A stretch of DNA of 64,000 bases, from contig JADJWT010000001.1 of NCBI GenBank assembly GCA_016716225.1, forward strand, positions 2,490,501-2,554,500, written 5' to 3'. Shown piece by piece: positions 26,831 through 36,557 of this stretch. A program made the translations under genes and the position numbers. Each line of letters begins with the position of its first letter. Positions within the stretch are counted from its first letter, which is position 1. Source of the DNA: Ignavibacteriota bacterium (GTDB lineage: Bacteria > Bacteroidota > Ignavibacteria > Ignavibacteriales > Melioribacteraceae). The notes below the pieces were generated by a model. The model ran no database searches. It saw nothing but the letters and a program-made list of their open reading frames with translations, and was not told the origin of the DNA.

Positions 26831-28231
26831 TTAATCCAGTACAAATACATCACCTTTATCTGGAATTGTAACTTTAGCAAATCCGTTTTCTAAAATTCTA
26901 TTCTTAAATATTTCTTGCTGATCCAATTCGCCGTGAACAAGAAAAATATTTTTCAACATTTTTTTATCAAAATTATTAACATAAGTAATAAGTTCATTTT
27001 CATCGGCGTGTGCACTAAATGAATTTAAAACAATTACTTCTGCTTTAAGTTTATATTCATCGCCAAAAATTTTCACATATTCGTTTTTATCCATTATTTT
27101 TCTACCTAATGTATCTTGCGCAGAATAACCAACCATTAAAATTATGTTGTTTGGATTTTCAATATTATTTTTTAGATGATGCAGAATTCTTCCAGCTTCA
27201 GCCATTCCGGAGCTTGAAATAATCATTAATGGTCCATTATATGAATTTAATTCTTTGGATTCAGAAACTTCAGAGATATAATTTAATTGATTAAATCCAA
27301 ATGGATCTTTATTCTTTAAAATAAATTCTTCGGTTTCATTATCAAAGCATTCAGGATGAAGTCTGAAAACTTCAGTTGCATTTACGGAAAGTGGACTATC
27401 AACATAAACCGGAATTTTTGGAGCATCGCCTCTTTGAAAAATTCTATGTAAAGCATAAACTAATTCTTGAGTTCTTCCAACACTAAAAGCTGGTACAATA
27501 ATTTTTGCATTTCGTTGTGCTGCACGGTTAATAACTCTCGCTAGTTGATGTTCAGAATCCTTTGGATTATCATGACTTCTACCACCGTATGTACTTTCGC
27601 AAATAAAATAATCTACATCTCTAATTTTTTCTGGATCTCGAAGAATAGGCAAATTTGGTCGTCCCAAATCTCCGCTAAATCCAACTTTAATTTCTTTTCC
27701 ATTTTCATTTATTGTTAAATGCGAAACTACTGAGCCCAGAATATGTCCGGCATCTGCAAAATATAATTTAATATCAGGAGTAATTTCAATTTCATGATGA
27801 TAATTTAATCCAACAAAAAGTTTTAAAGTTTTTGAAACATCACTGGGAGTGTAAAGGGGTTCAAATAAATTTTTACCTTGTTTGGATCTTGCTTTATTTA
27901 CAAACTCAACATCTTTTTCTTGAATATGTGCACTATCTCTAAGCATTATTGTAACTAAGTCTCTTGTAGCAAAAGTCGAATAAATTTTTCCTTTAAATCC
28001 CTTACTAACTAGTGTGGGTAAATTTCCAGAGTGATCAATATGTGCGTGAGTTAAAATTACAAAATCAATTTCTTGTGGATCAAAAAAATGAAAATTTCTA
28101 TTTATTTCAAAAGCCTCTTTTCTTTTCCCTTGATATAATCCGCAATCGACTAAAAATTTTGTGCTTCCGGTTGTAACTAAATGCATTGATCCAGTTACAG
28201 TTTTTGCTGCACCAATAAATTGAATTTCCAT
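26831..28231 (-). CDS. Beta-CASP metallo-beta-lactamase-fold hydrolase (RNase-like)
   Basis: A 466-residue protein of the CPSF/RNase beta-CASP family. The N-terminus IQFIGAAKTVTGSMHLV is the family start. The metal motif HAHIDHSG is at about 60-67, followed by DAGHILGS, GDLGRPN and the beta-CASP signatures YGGRSHD, VPAFSVGRTQEL and SFSAHADENEL near the C-terminus. Members cleave RNA endo- or exonucleolytically; bacterial homologues with this length are usually annotated as RNA-specificity-domain hydrolases. All zinc ligands appear intact. A role in RNA turnover is likely but not proven by sequence. Confidence 0.9.
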   Translation of the reverse strand: MEIQFIGAAKTVTGSMHLVTTGSTKFLVDCGLYQGKRKEAFEINRNFHFFDPQEIDFVILTHAHIDHSGNLPTLVSKGFKGKIYSTFATRDLVTIMLRDSAHIQEKDVEFVNKARSKQGKNLFEPLYTPSDVSKTLKLFVGLNYHHEIEITPDIKLYFADAGHILGSVVSHLTINENGKEIKVGFSGDLGRPNLPILRDPEKIRDVDYFICESTYGGRSHDNPKDSEHQLARVINRAAQRNAKIIVPAFSVGRTQELVYALHRIFQRGDAPKIPVYVDSPLSVNATEVFRLHPECFDNETEEFILKNKDPFGFNQLNYISEVSESKELNSYNGPLMIISSSGMAEAGRILHHLKNNIENPNNIILMVGYSAQDTLGRKIMDKNEYVKIFGDEYKLKAEVIVLNSFSAHADENELITYVNNFDKKMLKNIFLVHGELDQQEIFKNRILENGFAKVTIPDKGDVFVLD

Positions 28232-28360
28232 AAATTTCCCTAGAAAATTTGTTTAAGAAAATATTTTGCTTAAAATAACAAAATTTGAAAATATATTTAT
28301 AATTAAGTGAATTTCGATTTTATTATATTTAGGTAAAATAAAAATTAAAAATGGATAGTT

Positions 28361-29341
28361 ATGGCAGATTTAAAATTAATTGAAGAAATCAAATCAAAAG
28401 CAAAAAATTTAAGAAGAACAATTGTACTTCCCGAAGCACATGATGACAGAGTATTAAAAGCAGCTCAAAAACTAACAAATGAGGGAATTGCAAAAGTTAT
28501 CACACTTGGAAATGAAGATAAAATTCGTTCAAGAGCAAGAGAATTGGAATGCGATCTTTCCGGAGTTAGAATTATTGATTATGAAAAATCAGAAATGTTT
28601 AGTGATTTTTCCAACATATTTTATAATATGAGAAAACACAAAGGTGTTACAATTGAGCAAGCAAGAGAAACTTTAAAGCGCGATTTATTTTTCGGTGCAA
28701 TGATGGTAAAAGAATCAAAAGCAGATGGATTTGTTGCTGGCTCAACTGCATCTACCGGAGATGTATTACGAGCAGCTTTGCAATGTGTTGGAATGCCTGA
28801 GGGGATTTCAATTGTATCAAGTTTCTTTTTGATGATTTTTCCGGAAAGAGTTTTTTCTTTTGCGGATTGTGCAGTTGTTCCAAATCCGGATGCTGCACAG
28901 TTAGCTGATATTGCAATTACAACCGCAGAAAATCATAAAAAATTAACCGGAGAAGAACCTTATGTTGCCATGCTTTCTTTCTCAACAAAAGGAAGTGCAA
29001 ATCACGAATTGGTTGATAAAGTTTTGGAAGCTACATCAATTGCGAAAAGTAAAAAACCGGAATTAATGATTGATGGCGAACTTCAATTTGATGCGGCAAT
29101 TGTTGAATCGATTGGAAAGAAGAAAGCTCCTGAAAGCAATGTTGCCGGTCGTGCTAATGTTTTGGTTTTCCCGGATTTACAAGCCGGAAATATTGGTTAC
29201 AAAATTGCACAAAGATTGGGCGGCGCAGAAGCTGTTGGCCCGGTTGTACAAGGATTGAAAAAACCACTATTTGATTTAAGCCGCGGATGCAGTGTTGATG
29301 ATATCGTTAATACTTCTGCAATTGCTGCTTTGATGGCATAA
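28361..29341 (+). CDS. pta: Phosphate acetyltransferase
   Basis: Converts acetyl-CoA and phosphate to acetyl phosphate and CoA, for ATP generation or acetate use with acetate kinase. The 326-residue length is the short form without the N-terminal regulatory domains. Motifs include RRTIVLPEAHDDRVLKAA, the phosphate/CoA loop FVAGSTASTGDVLRAAL, and SFSTKGSANHELVDKV. No ackA gene is next to it in this window. It is preceded by a possible -7 element (TATATTTA, 28324-28331) and followed by a strong hairpin. Confidence 0.95.
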   Translation: MADLKLIEEIKSKAKNLRRTIVLPEAHDDRVLKAAQKLTNEGIAKVITLGNEDKIRSRARELECDLSGVRIIDYEKSEMFSDFSNIFYNMRKHKGVTIEQARETLKRDLFFGAMMVKESKADGFVAGSTASTGDVLRAALQCVGMPEGISIVSSFFLMIFPERVFSFADCAVVPNPDAAQLADIAITTAENHKKLTGEEPYVAMLSFSTKGSANHELVDKVLEATSIAKSKKPELMIDGELQFDAAIVESIGKKKAPESNVAGRANVLVFPDLQAGNIGYKIAQRLGGAEAVGPVVQGLKKPLFDLSRGCSVDDIVNTSAIAALMA

Positions 29342-29361
29342 ATAATCTTATGATTTTTAAA

Positions 29362-29388
29362 ATAATGCCGAATTTATTTCGGCATTAT
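29362..29388. terminator. Bidirectional terminator between pta and the haem-binding gene
   Basis: ATAATGCCGAA (29362-29372) and TTCGGCATTAT (29378-29388) form a perfect 11-bp stem with a 5-base loop. A- and T-rich flanks on both sides make it suitable for the converging transcripts of pta and the minus-strand operon. Confidence 0.8.
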
Positions 29389-29418
29389 CATTTTAAATTA
29401 AATCAAAAAATATAATTT

Positions 29419-29862
29419 CTATAACGAATCTTTTTGTGCAGAAAACCAATTTGCTAAATAATTTTTTTGATCATCTGTAAGTTCTGCTTCGGAATGCATC
29501 ATAACATAACCTTGCATCGGCATTTCACCGGATTTTACCATTTCAATACATTCATCTAATTTATGCAATTTCTTTTCATTATCATATTCATTCCAAGTTG
29601 AAAAATTTAAATGACGTCTTCCCTCATCAATATGATTTTTCAACAGCCAAGAAACTGGCGCAATTTCTGCATACCAAGGATATTTTGTTTCGTATGAATG
29701 ACAATCATAACATGCATTTTTTAACATTGTTTTTATTTCCGTTGTTGGATTCGAAATTCTAAAAATATCATTTGTGTAATTTATATCCGGAACAGATTTA
29801 TCAATTCTAATGAATTGAATTACAACAAAAATTCCTAAAATTATTAAAATAGTTTTCTTCAT
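29419..29862 (-). CDS. Haem-binding domain protein
   Basis: A 147-residue membrane-anchored protein with an N-terminal hydrophobic segment (ILIILGIFVVIQF) and a single c-type haem site C-YDC-H at about residues 51-55 followed by SYETKYPWYAEIAPVSWLL, the signature of the haem_bd family. The domain should face the periplasm. The family is widespread in Bacteroidota and its electron partner is generally unknown. It is the third gene of an apparent malQ-TerB-haem operon (20 bases after the TerB gene). Confidence 0.88.
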   Translation of the reverse strand: MKKTILIILGIFVVIQFIRIDKSVPDINYTNDIFRISNPTTEIKTMLKNACYDCHSYETKYPWYAEIAPVSWLLKNHIDEGRRHLNFSTWNEYDNEKKLHKLDECIEMVKSGEMPMQGYVMMHSEAELTDDQKNYLANWFSAQKDSL

Positions 29863-29882
29863 TTGATTCCTTTATTTAATAA

Positions 29883-30338
29883 TTATAAACCTAATTCTGT
29901 TTTAACTTCAAGTTTTGCAGCAATTCTGTCTTTATGGGTTAGAAATAAATTATTGCATATTTTTTTGATGTAATGTTCTTCATACATATCCAAATTTCCA
30001 TCGGCAAAAGCAATTTGCCAAAGATTTTTAATTAGATTGTACTTTTCATTACTATCAAAATTTTTGTTAACAATTTCTGTAAACTCATAAATACTTACAG
30101 ATTTTTTTACTTCTTCTTTAGATTTGGAAATAAGCAAAGCAATTTCATCATCAGAAAGTTTAAAATTATTTCTCATAATATTAATAATTTTTTTTTCTTC
30201 ACTTTCGCTAATATTATCATCAATATTTGCAACTTCCAAAAATAATGCGCATGCCGCAACTTTTAGTGCATGTTTTTTTGAAGTTTCATCAGAATTAATT
30301 TTGCTGGTATTTAGTGCATTTAAAATAAATTCAAGCAT
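29883..30338 (-). CDS. TerB-like protein
   Basis: A 151-residue soluble, helical protein with the TerB pattern: ALKVAACALFLEVANIDDNISESEEKKI in the first half and LWQIAFADGNLDMYEEHYIKKI in the second, each with acidic residues spaced for metal binding. TerB-like domains occur in tellurite-resistance and stress loci, but also alone, as here. No other ter gene is nearby, so resistance should not be assumed. It begins 22 bases after malQ. Confidence 0.82.
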   Translation of the reverse strand: MLEFILNALNTSKINSDETSKKHALKVAACALFLEVANIDDNISESEEKKIINIMRNNFKLSDDEIALLISKSKEEVKKSVSIYEFTEIVNKNFDSNEKYNLIKNLWQIAFADGNLDMYEEHYIKKICNNLFLTHKDRIAAKLEVKTELGL

Positions 30339-30360
30339 AAGTTTCCTATTAATTCCATAA

Positions 30361-31902
30361 TTATTTTTCTTTAATTCCTTGTAATAATTGTGTTTCTGAT
30401 TTTACTTTATTTCGTTCATAAAGTTCAACAAGAGATTTTAAATATAGTGAAAGATTTGGATTTACTTGATTCCATTCAAATCTCCAAGTCCAATTTCCGC
30501 CTAATTTTCCGGGGAAATTCATTCTTGCTTCTGTTCCTAATCCCAAAATATCTTGCATTGGAATTACAACAAAATTTGCGACTGAAGCATATGCAGTTCT
30601 GATTAATTCTTGGGTTAAATTATCGCCATAATAATTTAAATATTTTTGTGTCCACTCATAAACTCCAGTATTGTTTTCTCTTTCTTTCTCAAAAAATCCG
30701 GTTGTAGTATCATTATCATGTGAACCTGTATAAACAACACAATTTTTAACATAATTGTGAGGGAGAAAATTTTTATCACCATTTGGTCCAAATGAAAACT
30801 GCAAAATTTTCATTCCCGGAAATCCGAAATCATCTCGAAGTTTTTCAACACCAGGTGTAATAACTCCCAAATCCTCTGCAATTATTGGAAGATCTCCAAG
30901 ATCCTTTTTAATTTCATTAAATAATTCTCTACCCGGAGCTTTTACCCAGCGACCGATTTGTGCAGTTGGTGCGTCACCGGGAATTTCCCAATAAGCTTCC
31001 AAACCTCTAAAGTGATCGATTCTTATTATATCAACTAATTCTAACGTTTTTAAAATTCTTTTCTTCCACCAGTTGAAATTATCTTTTTGGATTTCATCCC
31101 ATTTGTAAAGTGGATTTCCCCAAAGTTGACCGGTTGCTGAAAAATAATCTGGTGGAACTCCAGCTTTAGTTTCAAGTTTTCCATCTTCAGCAACAGAAAA
31201 TAAATTTTTATTTGCCCAAAGATCAGAACTGTCATAAGCAATAAAAATTGGAATATCACCGACTATTTTTATCCCTTTAGAGTTTGCATAATTTTTCAAC
31301 TTTTTCCATTGTGAATAAAAAGTATATTGCAGAAATTTTTGGAAATTAAACCGATATTCCAATTTATCTTTCCATTTCTCAACTGAATTATTATTTCTGA
31401 AGGCAATATCTTGTTCCCATTCCGTCCATAATTTACCGCCGTGAAATTCTTTAACTGCCATAAATAATGCATAATCATCAAGCCAATATGCATTTTCATT
31501 ACAGAAATCTCCGCAATTTTGTGAAAATATTTTTCCGGAAATTTTATAATTCTGAAAAGCGATTGAAAGTAATTGAAATTTCACTTCAATAAGTTTTCCA
31601 AAATCAATATTATTTTTTTGAAAATGCGGGATACTTTTTAAATCATTTTCAGAAAGCAATCCGTCTTCTTTAAGAAAATCCAAATCTATTAATAATGGAT
31701 TTCCGGCAAATGTAGAAAAAGATTGATATGGCGAATCTCCATAACCGGTTGGACCTAAAGGGAAAATTTGCCAAAGTTTTTGTCCAGATTCAGCTAAAAA
31801 ATCAACAAAATGGTAAGCATTTTTTCCAATTGTGCCTATACCGTAATCTCCAGGCAGAGAAGTTGGGTGAAGTAAAATTCCGGCGCTTCTTTCGAATTTC
31901 AT
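30361..31902 (-). CDS. malQ: 4-alpha-glucanotransferase (amylomaltase)
   Basis: MalQ transfers alpha-1,4-glucan segments between maltodextrins, in glycogen and starch metabolism. The 513-residue protein is the short GH77 form. Motifs are GILLHPTSLPGDYGIG at the start, the nucleophile region DIIRIDHFRGLEAYWEIP, the acid/base region IAEDLGVITPGVEKLR and YTGSHDNDTTTGFF. All three catalytic carboxylates seem to be present. It is first in an operon with the TerB-like and haem-binding genes, an association I cannot explain. Confidence 0.95.
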   Translation of the reverse strand: MKFERSAGILLHPTSLPGDYGIGTIGKNAYHFVDFLAESGQKLWQIFPLGPTGYGDSPYQSFSTFAGNPLLIDLDFLKEDGLLSENDLKSIPHFQKNNIDFGKLIEVKFQLLSIAFQNYKISGKIFSQNCGDFCNENAYWLDDYALFMAVKEFHGGKLWTEWEQDIAFRNNNSVEKWKDKLEYRFNFQKFLQYTFYSQWKKLKNYANSKGIKIVGDIPIFIAYDSSDLWANKNLFSVAEDGKLETKAGVPPDYFSATGQLWGNPLYKWDEIQKDNFNWWKKRILKTLELVDIIRIDHFRGLEAYWEIPGDAPTAQIGRWVKAPGRELFNEIKKDLGDLPIIAEDLGVITPGVEKLRDDFGFPGMKILQFSFGPNGDKNFLPHNYVKNCVVYTGSHDNDTTTGFFEKERENNTGVYEWTQKYLNYYGDNLTQELIRTAYASVANFVVIPMQDILGLGTEARMNFPGKLGGNWTWRFEWNQVNPNLSLYLKSLVELYERNKVKSETQLLQGIKEK

Positions 31903-32166
31903 AATATTTCCTACTTTTATTAAAAAAAATGAAAATTAATATTGAGTTTAATAAATTATTTTTTATTTTCTGTCCACAAAATTTTGGAACTGAATAATAA
32001 ATTCCGAGCTTAATTTTTTAAATTTTTTATTTGAAATAATTAATCATTTGTTTAATTTTCGTGCCCGATGTTGTCAGTCTTATTCCTACAAATTCATCGG
32101 CAAAATTAAAAATACTTTTCAATAACTAATTGACAATCTGTTCATTTTATAAAATTTGAGGCTTTA

Positions 32167-35100
32167 ATGAAAATTAGTCGTTACTATACTGTCGCTAATC
32201 AAGATCCTTATTCTACGATAGAATTTGTTAAAAGAACTTCAGAAATCAAAAACCCAAACGGAACCAGTGTTTTCAAAATGGAAGATGTAATGGTTCCAAA
32301 ATCTTGGTCGCAAGTTGCAACCGATATTATAACTCAAAAATATTTTAGAAAAGCCGGCGTTCCAAAGTTAATAAAAAAATTGAAAGAAAAAGGTGTTCCA
32401 AAATGGCTTCAACCATCAGTTGCAGATGATGAGCTATTAAATGAATTGCCGGAAAAAGATAGATTCGGTGGTGAAACTGATTCTCGTCAAGTTTTTAATA
32501 GATTAGCTGGAACTTGGACGTATTGGGGTTGGAAGGGAAACTATTTTGATACTGAAGAAGACGCGCAAGCCTTTTATGATGAATTATGTTATATGCTTGC
32601 AAATCAAATGGCGGCACCAAATAGTCCGCAGTGGTTTAACACAGGTTTAAATTGGGCTTACGGAATTAACGGTCCGGCACAAGGTCATTATTATGTTGAT
32701 TATAAAACTGGTGAATTAACTCAAGCTGAAGATGCTTACACACATCCCCAGCCGCATGCGTGTTTTATTCAATCGGTTAAAGATGATTTAGTTAATGAAG
32801 ATGGAATAATGGATCTTTGGGTTCGTGAAGCAAGATTATTTAAATATGGGTCAGGAACCGGAACAAATTTTTCTAAAATAAGAGGAGCAGATGAACCGTT
32901 AAGCGGTGGTGGAAAATCTTCGGGATTGATGTCATTTCTTAAAATTGGTGATAGATCAGCCGGTGCGATAAAATCTGGTGGCACAACACGAAGAGCGGCA
33001 AAAATGGTAACTCTTGATATTGATCATCCGGATATTGAAGAATTTATTGATTGGAAACAACACGAAGAACAAAAAGTAGCTGCAATTGTTACTGGATCAA
33101 AACTTTGTAATTTACATTTAAATAATATTGTAAAAGCTTGCTATGCGGAACATCCGGAAAATGACAGATTTAATAGAAAAAGTAATAAAAAATTAAACGC
33201 AGCAATTATAAATGCAAGAAGATCACAAATTCCGGATAATTATATAGAAAGAGTAATTCAACTTGCAAAATTGGGATTTACTTCAATTGAATTTCCTGAA
33301 TATAATACTGATTGGAATTCTGAAGCTTACGCAACAGTTTCAGGACAAAATTCAAACAATTCTGTTAGAGTTACAAATGATTTTATGAAAGCTGTAATTG
33401 CAGATTCAGATTGGAATTTACACTGGCGAGTTGAATTGAAAAAAGCAGAAAAAGAACAAAGATTGCCTCGAGCATGCAAAACTATAAAAGCACGCGATCT
33501 TTGGGCACAAATTGGTTATGCCGCTTGGGCTTCAGCAGATCCGGGACTGCAGTATGATACAACAATAAATGAATGGCATACTTGTATAAATGATGGAAGA
33601 ATAAATGCATCAAATCCTTGCAGCGAATATATGTTTCTTGATGATACTGCATGTAATCTTGCTTCAATGAATTTAGTTAAATTTTACGATGAAGATAAAT
33701 CTGTATTTAATATAAAATCTTACCGACATGCGACACGATTATTAACGATGGTTTTGGAAATCAGTGTACTAATGGCACAATATCCAAGTAAATCAGTTGC
33801 ACAAAATAGTTATGATTACAGAACTTTAGGATTGGGTTATGCAAATTTAGGTTCACTTCTCATGATTCAAGGAATTCCTTATGATAGCAAAGAAGGACAA
33901 GCAATTGCTGGAGCATTAACTGCAATTATGCACATGAAAGCATATGCAACATCAGCAGAAATGGCAAAAGAATTAGGACCATTTATTAAGTATGAGAATA
34001 ATAAAGAAAATATGCAGCGGGTTATAAGAAATCATAAAAGAGCTGCATTTAACGTTCCAGAAGAAGAGTATGAAGGTTTATCAATATACCCAATGGGAAT
34101 AGATCCAAAATTCTGTCCATCAGATTTGCTCAAAGCTGCACAACAAGATGCAGTAAATGCAGTTGATCTTGGGAAAAAATATGGATTTAGAAATGCACAA
34201 GTAACTGTTATTGCTCCAACCGGAACTATTGGTTTGGTAATGGATTGCGATACTACCGGAATTGAACCTGATTATGCTTTAGTGAAATTTAAAAAATTAG
34301 CTGGCGGCGGATATTTCAAGATTATTAATCAATCAATCCCTCCGGCATTAAGAAATTTGGGATATAATCAAGAACAAATTAATGAAATTGTGAAATACGC
34401 AAAAGGAACTGGCTCATTAGCTGGCTGTCCATATATAAATCCCGAAACATTAAAAGCAAAAGGTTTTACTGAAGAAATTTTGAAAAAAATTGAATCAATG
34501 CTTCCATCTGTATTTGAATTAAATTTTGCATTTAACACTCACACAATCGGAATAGATTTTTGCAGAAATGTATTAGGTTTAACTGAAGAACAAATAAATG
34601 ATTTCAATCTAAATTTACTTGAGCAAATAGGTTTTAAGAAACAAGAAATAGCTTTAGCAAATGATTATGTTTGCGGAACAATGACAACCGAGGGTGCACC
34701 TTTCCTAAAGCATGAGCATTATCCGGTTTTTGATACTGCAAACAAATGCGGTAAACGTGGAACAAGATTTATAAAAGCTCATGCTCATATAAATATGATG
34801 GCTGCAGCTCAACCATTCATTTCCGGCGCAATTTCAAAAACAATAAATTTACCAAACGAAGCAAAAATTTCTGATATAGAAGATGCATATATGACCTCGT
34901 GGAAAATGGGATTGAAAGCTAATGCACTTTATAGAGACGGATCAAAATTATCTCAACCACTGAACTCAACAACAGACGACGCAATTGAAGCAATTGAAGA
35001 AGAGGAAGAGAACAATAATGAAATTATTAAAATTGCAGAAAGAATAATTCATAGATATATTGCAAAAAGAAGAAGACTTCCGGATAGAAGAACTGGTTAT

Positions 35101-35751
35101 ACGCAAAAGGCAAAAATTGGTGGACAAACAGTTTATATAAGAACCGGAGAATATGAAAATGGTCAACTTGGTGAAATATTTTTGGATATGCATAGAGAAG
35201 GCGCTGCAGTAAGAAGTTTGTTGAATAATTTTGCAATTGCAATTTCTCTTGGATTGCAACATGGAGTTCCACTGGAAGAATTTGTTGATGCATTTGTGTT
35301 CACAAAGTTTGAGCCAAGCGGCATGGTTACCGGAAATAGAAGAATAAAAATGGCAACTTCAATAATAGATTATATTTTTAGAGAATTAGCTGTAACATAT
35401 CTTGGAAGAAATGATTTATCACATGTTGAAGAAGACGAATTAACACGCGGTAAAAGTTATGGAAATTTAGTTGAACCAGAATTTATCAGTGAAGAAGTAA
35501 TAAGTGAAAGAATGATTCATTTGGATCATTCGATTGAAAGAAATTCTCAATCAACAGCAATTTCAAGTAGTGGTAACGGTAACGGAAATGTAATTCATAA
35601 TCAAGTTGCTCAAATTACAAAAAAGGTTCAGGAGGCACGGATATTAGGTTATACCGGTGATATTTGTCCCGAATGCCAAAGTATGACAATGGTTAGAAAT
35701 GGCACTTGTCTAAAATGCGAAACTTGTGGGTCAACAACCGGCTGCAGTTAA
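32167..35751 (+). CDS. nrdJ: Adenosylcobalamin-dependent ribonucleotide reductase (class II)
   Basis: Reduces ribonucleotides to deoxyribonucleotides using vitamin B12 as radical source, needing no oxygen. At 1194 residues it is the long class II form. Visible features include PHACFIQSV and NPCSEYMFLDDTACNLASMNL in the barrel, with active-site Cys and Glu. APTGTIGLVMDCDTTGIEPD is the usual C-terminal loop, and a redox tail has CPECQSM...CLKCETCG at the very end. I see no intein-like insertion. The 264-base upstream gap has no cobalamin-riboswitch B12 box that I recognise. A hairpin terminator follows. Confidence 0.95.
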   Translation: MKISRYYTVANQDPYSTIEFVKRTSEIKNPNGTSVFKMEDVMVPKSWSQVATDIITQKYFRKAGVPKLIKKLKEKGVPKWLQPSVADDELLNELPEKDRFGGETDSRQVFNRLAGTWTYWGWKGNYFDTEEDAQAFYDELCYMLANQMAAPNSPQWFNTGLNWAYGINGPAQGHYYVDYKTGELTQAEDAYTHPQPHACFIQSVKDDLVNEDGIMDLWVREARLFKYGSGTGTNFSKIRGADEPLSGGGKSSGLMSFLKIGDRSAGAIKSGGTTRRAAKMVTLDIDHPDIEEFIDWKQHEEQKVAAIVTGSKLCNLHLNNIVKACYAEHPENDRFNRKSNKKLNAAIINARRSQIPDNYIERVIQLAKLGFTSIEFPEYNTDWNSEAYATVSGQNSNNSVRVTNDFMKAVIADSDWNLHWRVELKKAEKEQRLPRACKTIKARDLWAQIGYAAWASADPGLQYDTTINEWHTCINDGRINASNPCSEYMFLDDTACNLASMNLVKFYDEDKSVFNIKSYRHATRLLTMVLEISVLMAQYPSKSVAQNSYDYRTLGLGYANLGSLLMIQGIPYDSKEGQAIAGALTAIMHMKAYATSAEMAKELGPFIKYENNKENMQRVIRNHKRAAFNVPEEEYEGLSIYPMGIDPKFCPSDLLKAAQQDAVNAVDLGKKYGFRNAQVTVIAPTGTIGLVMDCDTTGIEPDYALVKFKKLAGGGYFKIINQSIPPALRNLGYNQEQINEIVKYAKGTGSLAGCPYINPETLKAKGFTEEILKKIESMLPSVFELNFAFNTHTIGIDFCRNVLGLTEEQINDFNLNLLEQIGFKKQEIALANDYVCGTMTTEGAPFLKHEHYPVFDTANKCGKRGTRFIKAHAHINMMAAAQPFISGAISKTINLPNEAKISDIEDAYMTSWKMGLKANALYRDGSKLSQPLNSTTDDAIEAIEEEEENNNEIIKIAERIIHRYIAKRRRLPDRRTGYTQKAKIGGQTVYIRTGEYENGQLGEIFLDMHREGAAVRSLLNNFAIAISLGLQHGVPLEEFVDAFVFTKFEPSGMVTGNRRIKMATSIIDYIFRELAVTYLGRNDLSHVEEDELTRGKSYGNLVEPEFISEEVISERMIHLDHSIERNSQSTAISSSGNGNGNVIHNQVAQITKKVQEARILGYTGDICPECQSMTMVRNGTCLKCETCGSTTGCS

Positions 35752-35769
35752 TCCAAATATCCAAAATTG

Positions 35770-35793
35770 AAAGGGGCGGAAACGCTCCTTTTT
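35770..35793 (+). terminator. Terminator of nrdJ with GAAA tetraloop
   Basis: AAAGGGGCG (35770-35778), loop GAAA (35779-35782) and CGCTCCTTT (35783-35791) form a 9-bp stem with one G-T wobble and a GNRA tetraloop, followed by further T residues. Confidence 0.85.
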
Positions 35794-35818
35794 AATTTGT
35801 AATAATTTCAAAAAAAAT

Positions 35819-36520
35819 ATGAATAATATTCAAGAAAATATTGCTTTTATTAATCAAAAAATATTAGAAAAATGTTATGAAATTGGTAGAAATCCGTCAG
35901 AAATAACTCTTGTTGCAGTTTCAAAATTACATTCCGTTGAAGAAATTGAAATTGTAAATTCAAAAGGAATTTTAAATTTTGCTGAAAATAAAGCTCAAGA
36001 ACTTGATGAAAAAAATAAGTTAATAGATAATAAAATAAAATGGCATTTCATTGGTCATCTGCAAACTAATAAAGTGAAAATTGTTGTCCCAATTGCAGAA
36101 TTTATTCATTCAGTAGATTCAATAAAATTAGCAGAAGAAATTAATAAACGAGCCCAATTTGCAAATAAAATTCAAAGAATTTTATTAGAAGTAAAAACAT
36201 CTGATGAAGATACAAAATATGGAATTTCTAATTTTGAAGATTTAGAAAAAATTGCAGATTATTGCAAAAAACTTCAAAATATTAAATTGGTTGGATTGAT
36301 GACAATGGCTCCATACACCGAAAATGAAATACTTATTAGGAAATCATTTAAAAAATTAGCCATTTTTAAAAGCAAATTAATTGATAAAGGAGTTGAAATT
36401 CAACACTTATCAATGGGAATGACAAACGATTTTGAAATTGCAATTGAAGAAGGGGCAACAATTTTAAGAATTGGAACTGCAATTTTTGGTGAACGAAATT
36501 ATTCTCTCAATAAAGTTTAG
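35819..36520 (+). CDS. YggS-family pyridoxal-phosphate homeostasis protein
   Basis: A 233-residue member of the PLP-binding YggS/YlmE family, which buffers pyridoxal phosphate and has no known catalysis. The PLP lysine is in LVAVSKLHSVEEI near residue 36. Other motifs are FAENKAQEL, WHFIGHLQTNK, TSDEDTKYGI, GLMTMAP, LSMGMTNDFEIAIEEGAT and RIGTAIFGER. In many bacteria the gene leads the ylm-divIVA-ileS cluster, and the same relative order is seen here (ileS lies 1.4 kb downstream). Confidence 0.94.
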   Translation: MNNIQENIAFINQKILEKCYEIGRNPSEITLVAVSKLHSVEEIEIVNSKGILNFAENKAQELDEKNKLIDNKIKWHFIGHLQTNKVKIVVPIAEFIHSVDSIKLAEEINKRAQFANKIQRILLEVKTSDEDTKYGISNFEDLEKIADYCKKLQNIKLVGLMTMAPYTENEILIRKSFKKLAIFKSKLIDKGVEIQHLSMGMTNDFEIAIEEGATILRIGTAIFGERNYSLNKV

Positions 36521-36557
36521 AATTACTTAAGTTTACAATTCAAAATTTTTGAATAAT

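Noticed and set aside
29883..30338. Tellurite-resistance locus
   Set aside because: Only a lone TerB-like gene is present; no terA, terC, terD or terZ neighbour was found, so resistance is not claimed.
32100..32166. sigma70-like TTGACA (32130) and TATAAA (32148) before nrdJ
   Set aside because: The spacer is only 12 bp, and transcription would begin within a few bases of the ATG; neither the sigma70 nor the Bacteroidota spacing fits, so I did not call it as a promoter.
31903..32166. Cobalamin riboswitch ahead of the B12-dependent reductase
   Set aside because: No B12-box (GCCACTG-type) core or the expected multi-stem layout could be found by eye in the 264 bases.
32167..35751. Intein or large insertion in nrdJ
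   Set aside because: 1194 residues is normal for the long class II form, and no intein splice motifs (N-terminal block with Cys, C-terminal HN) were seen.
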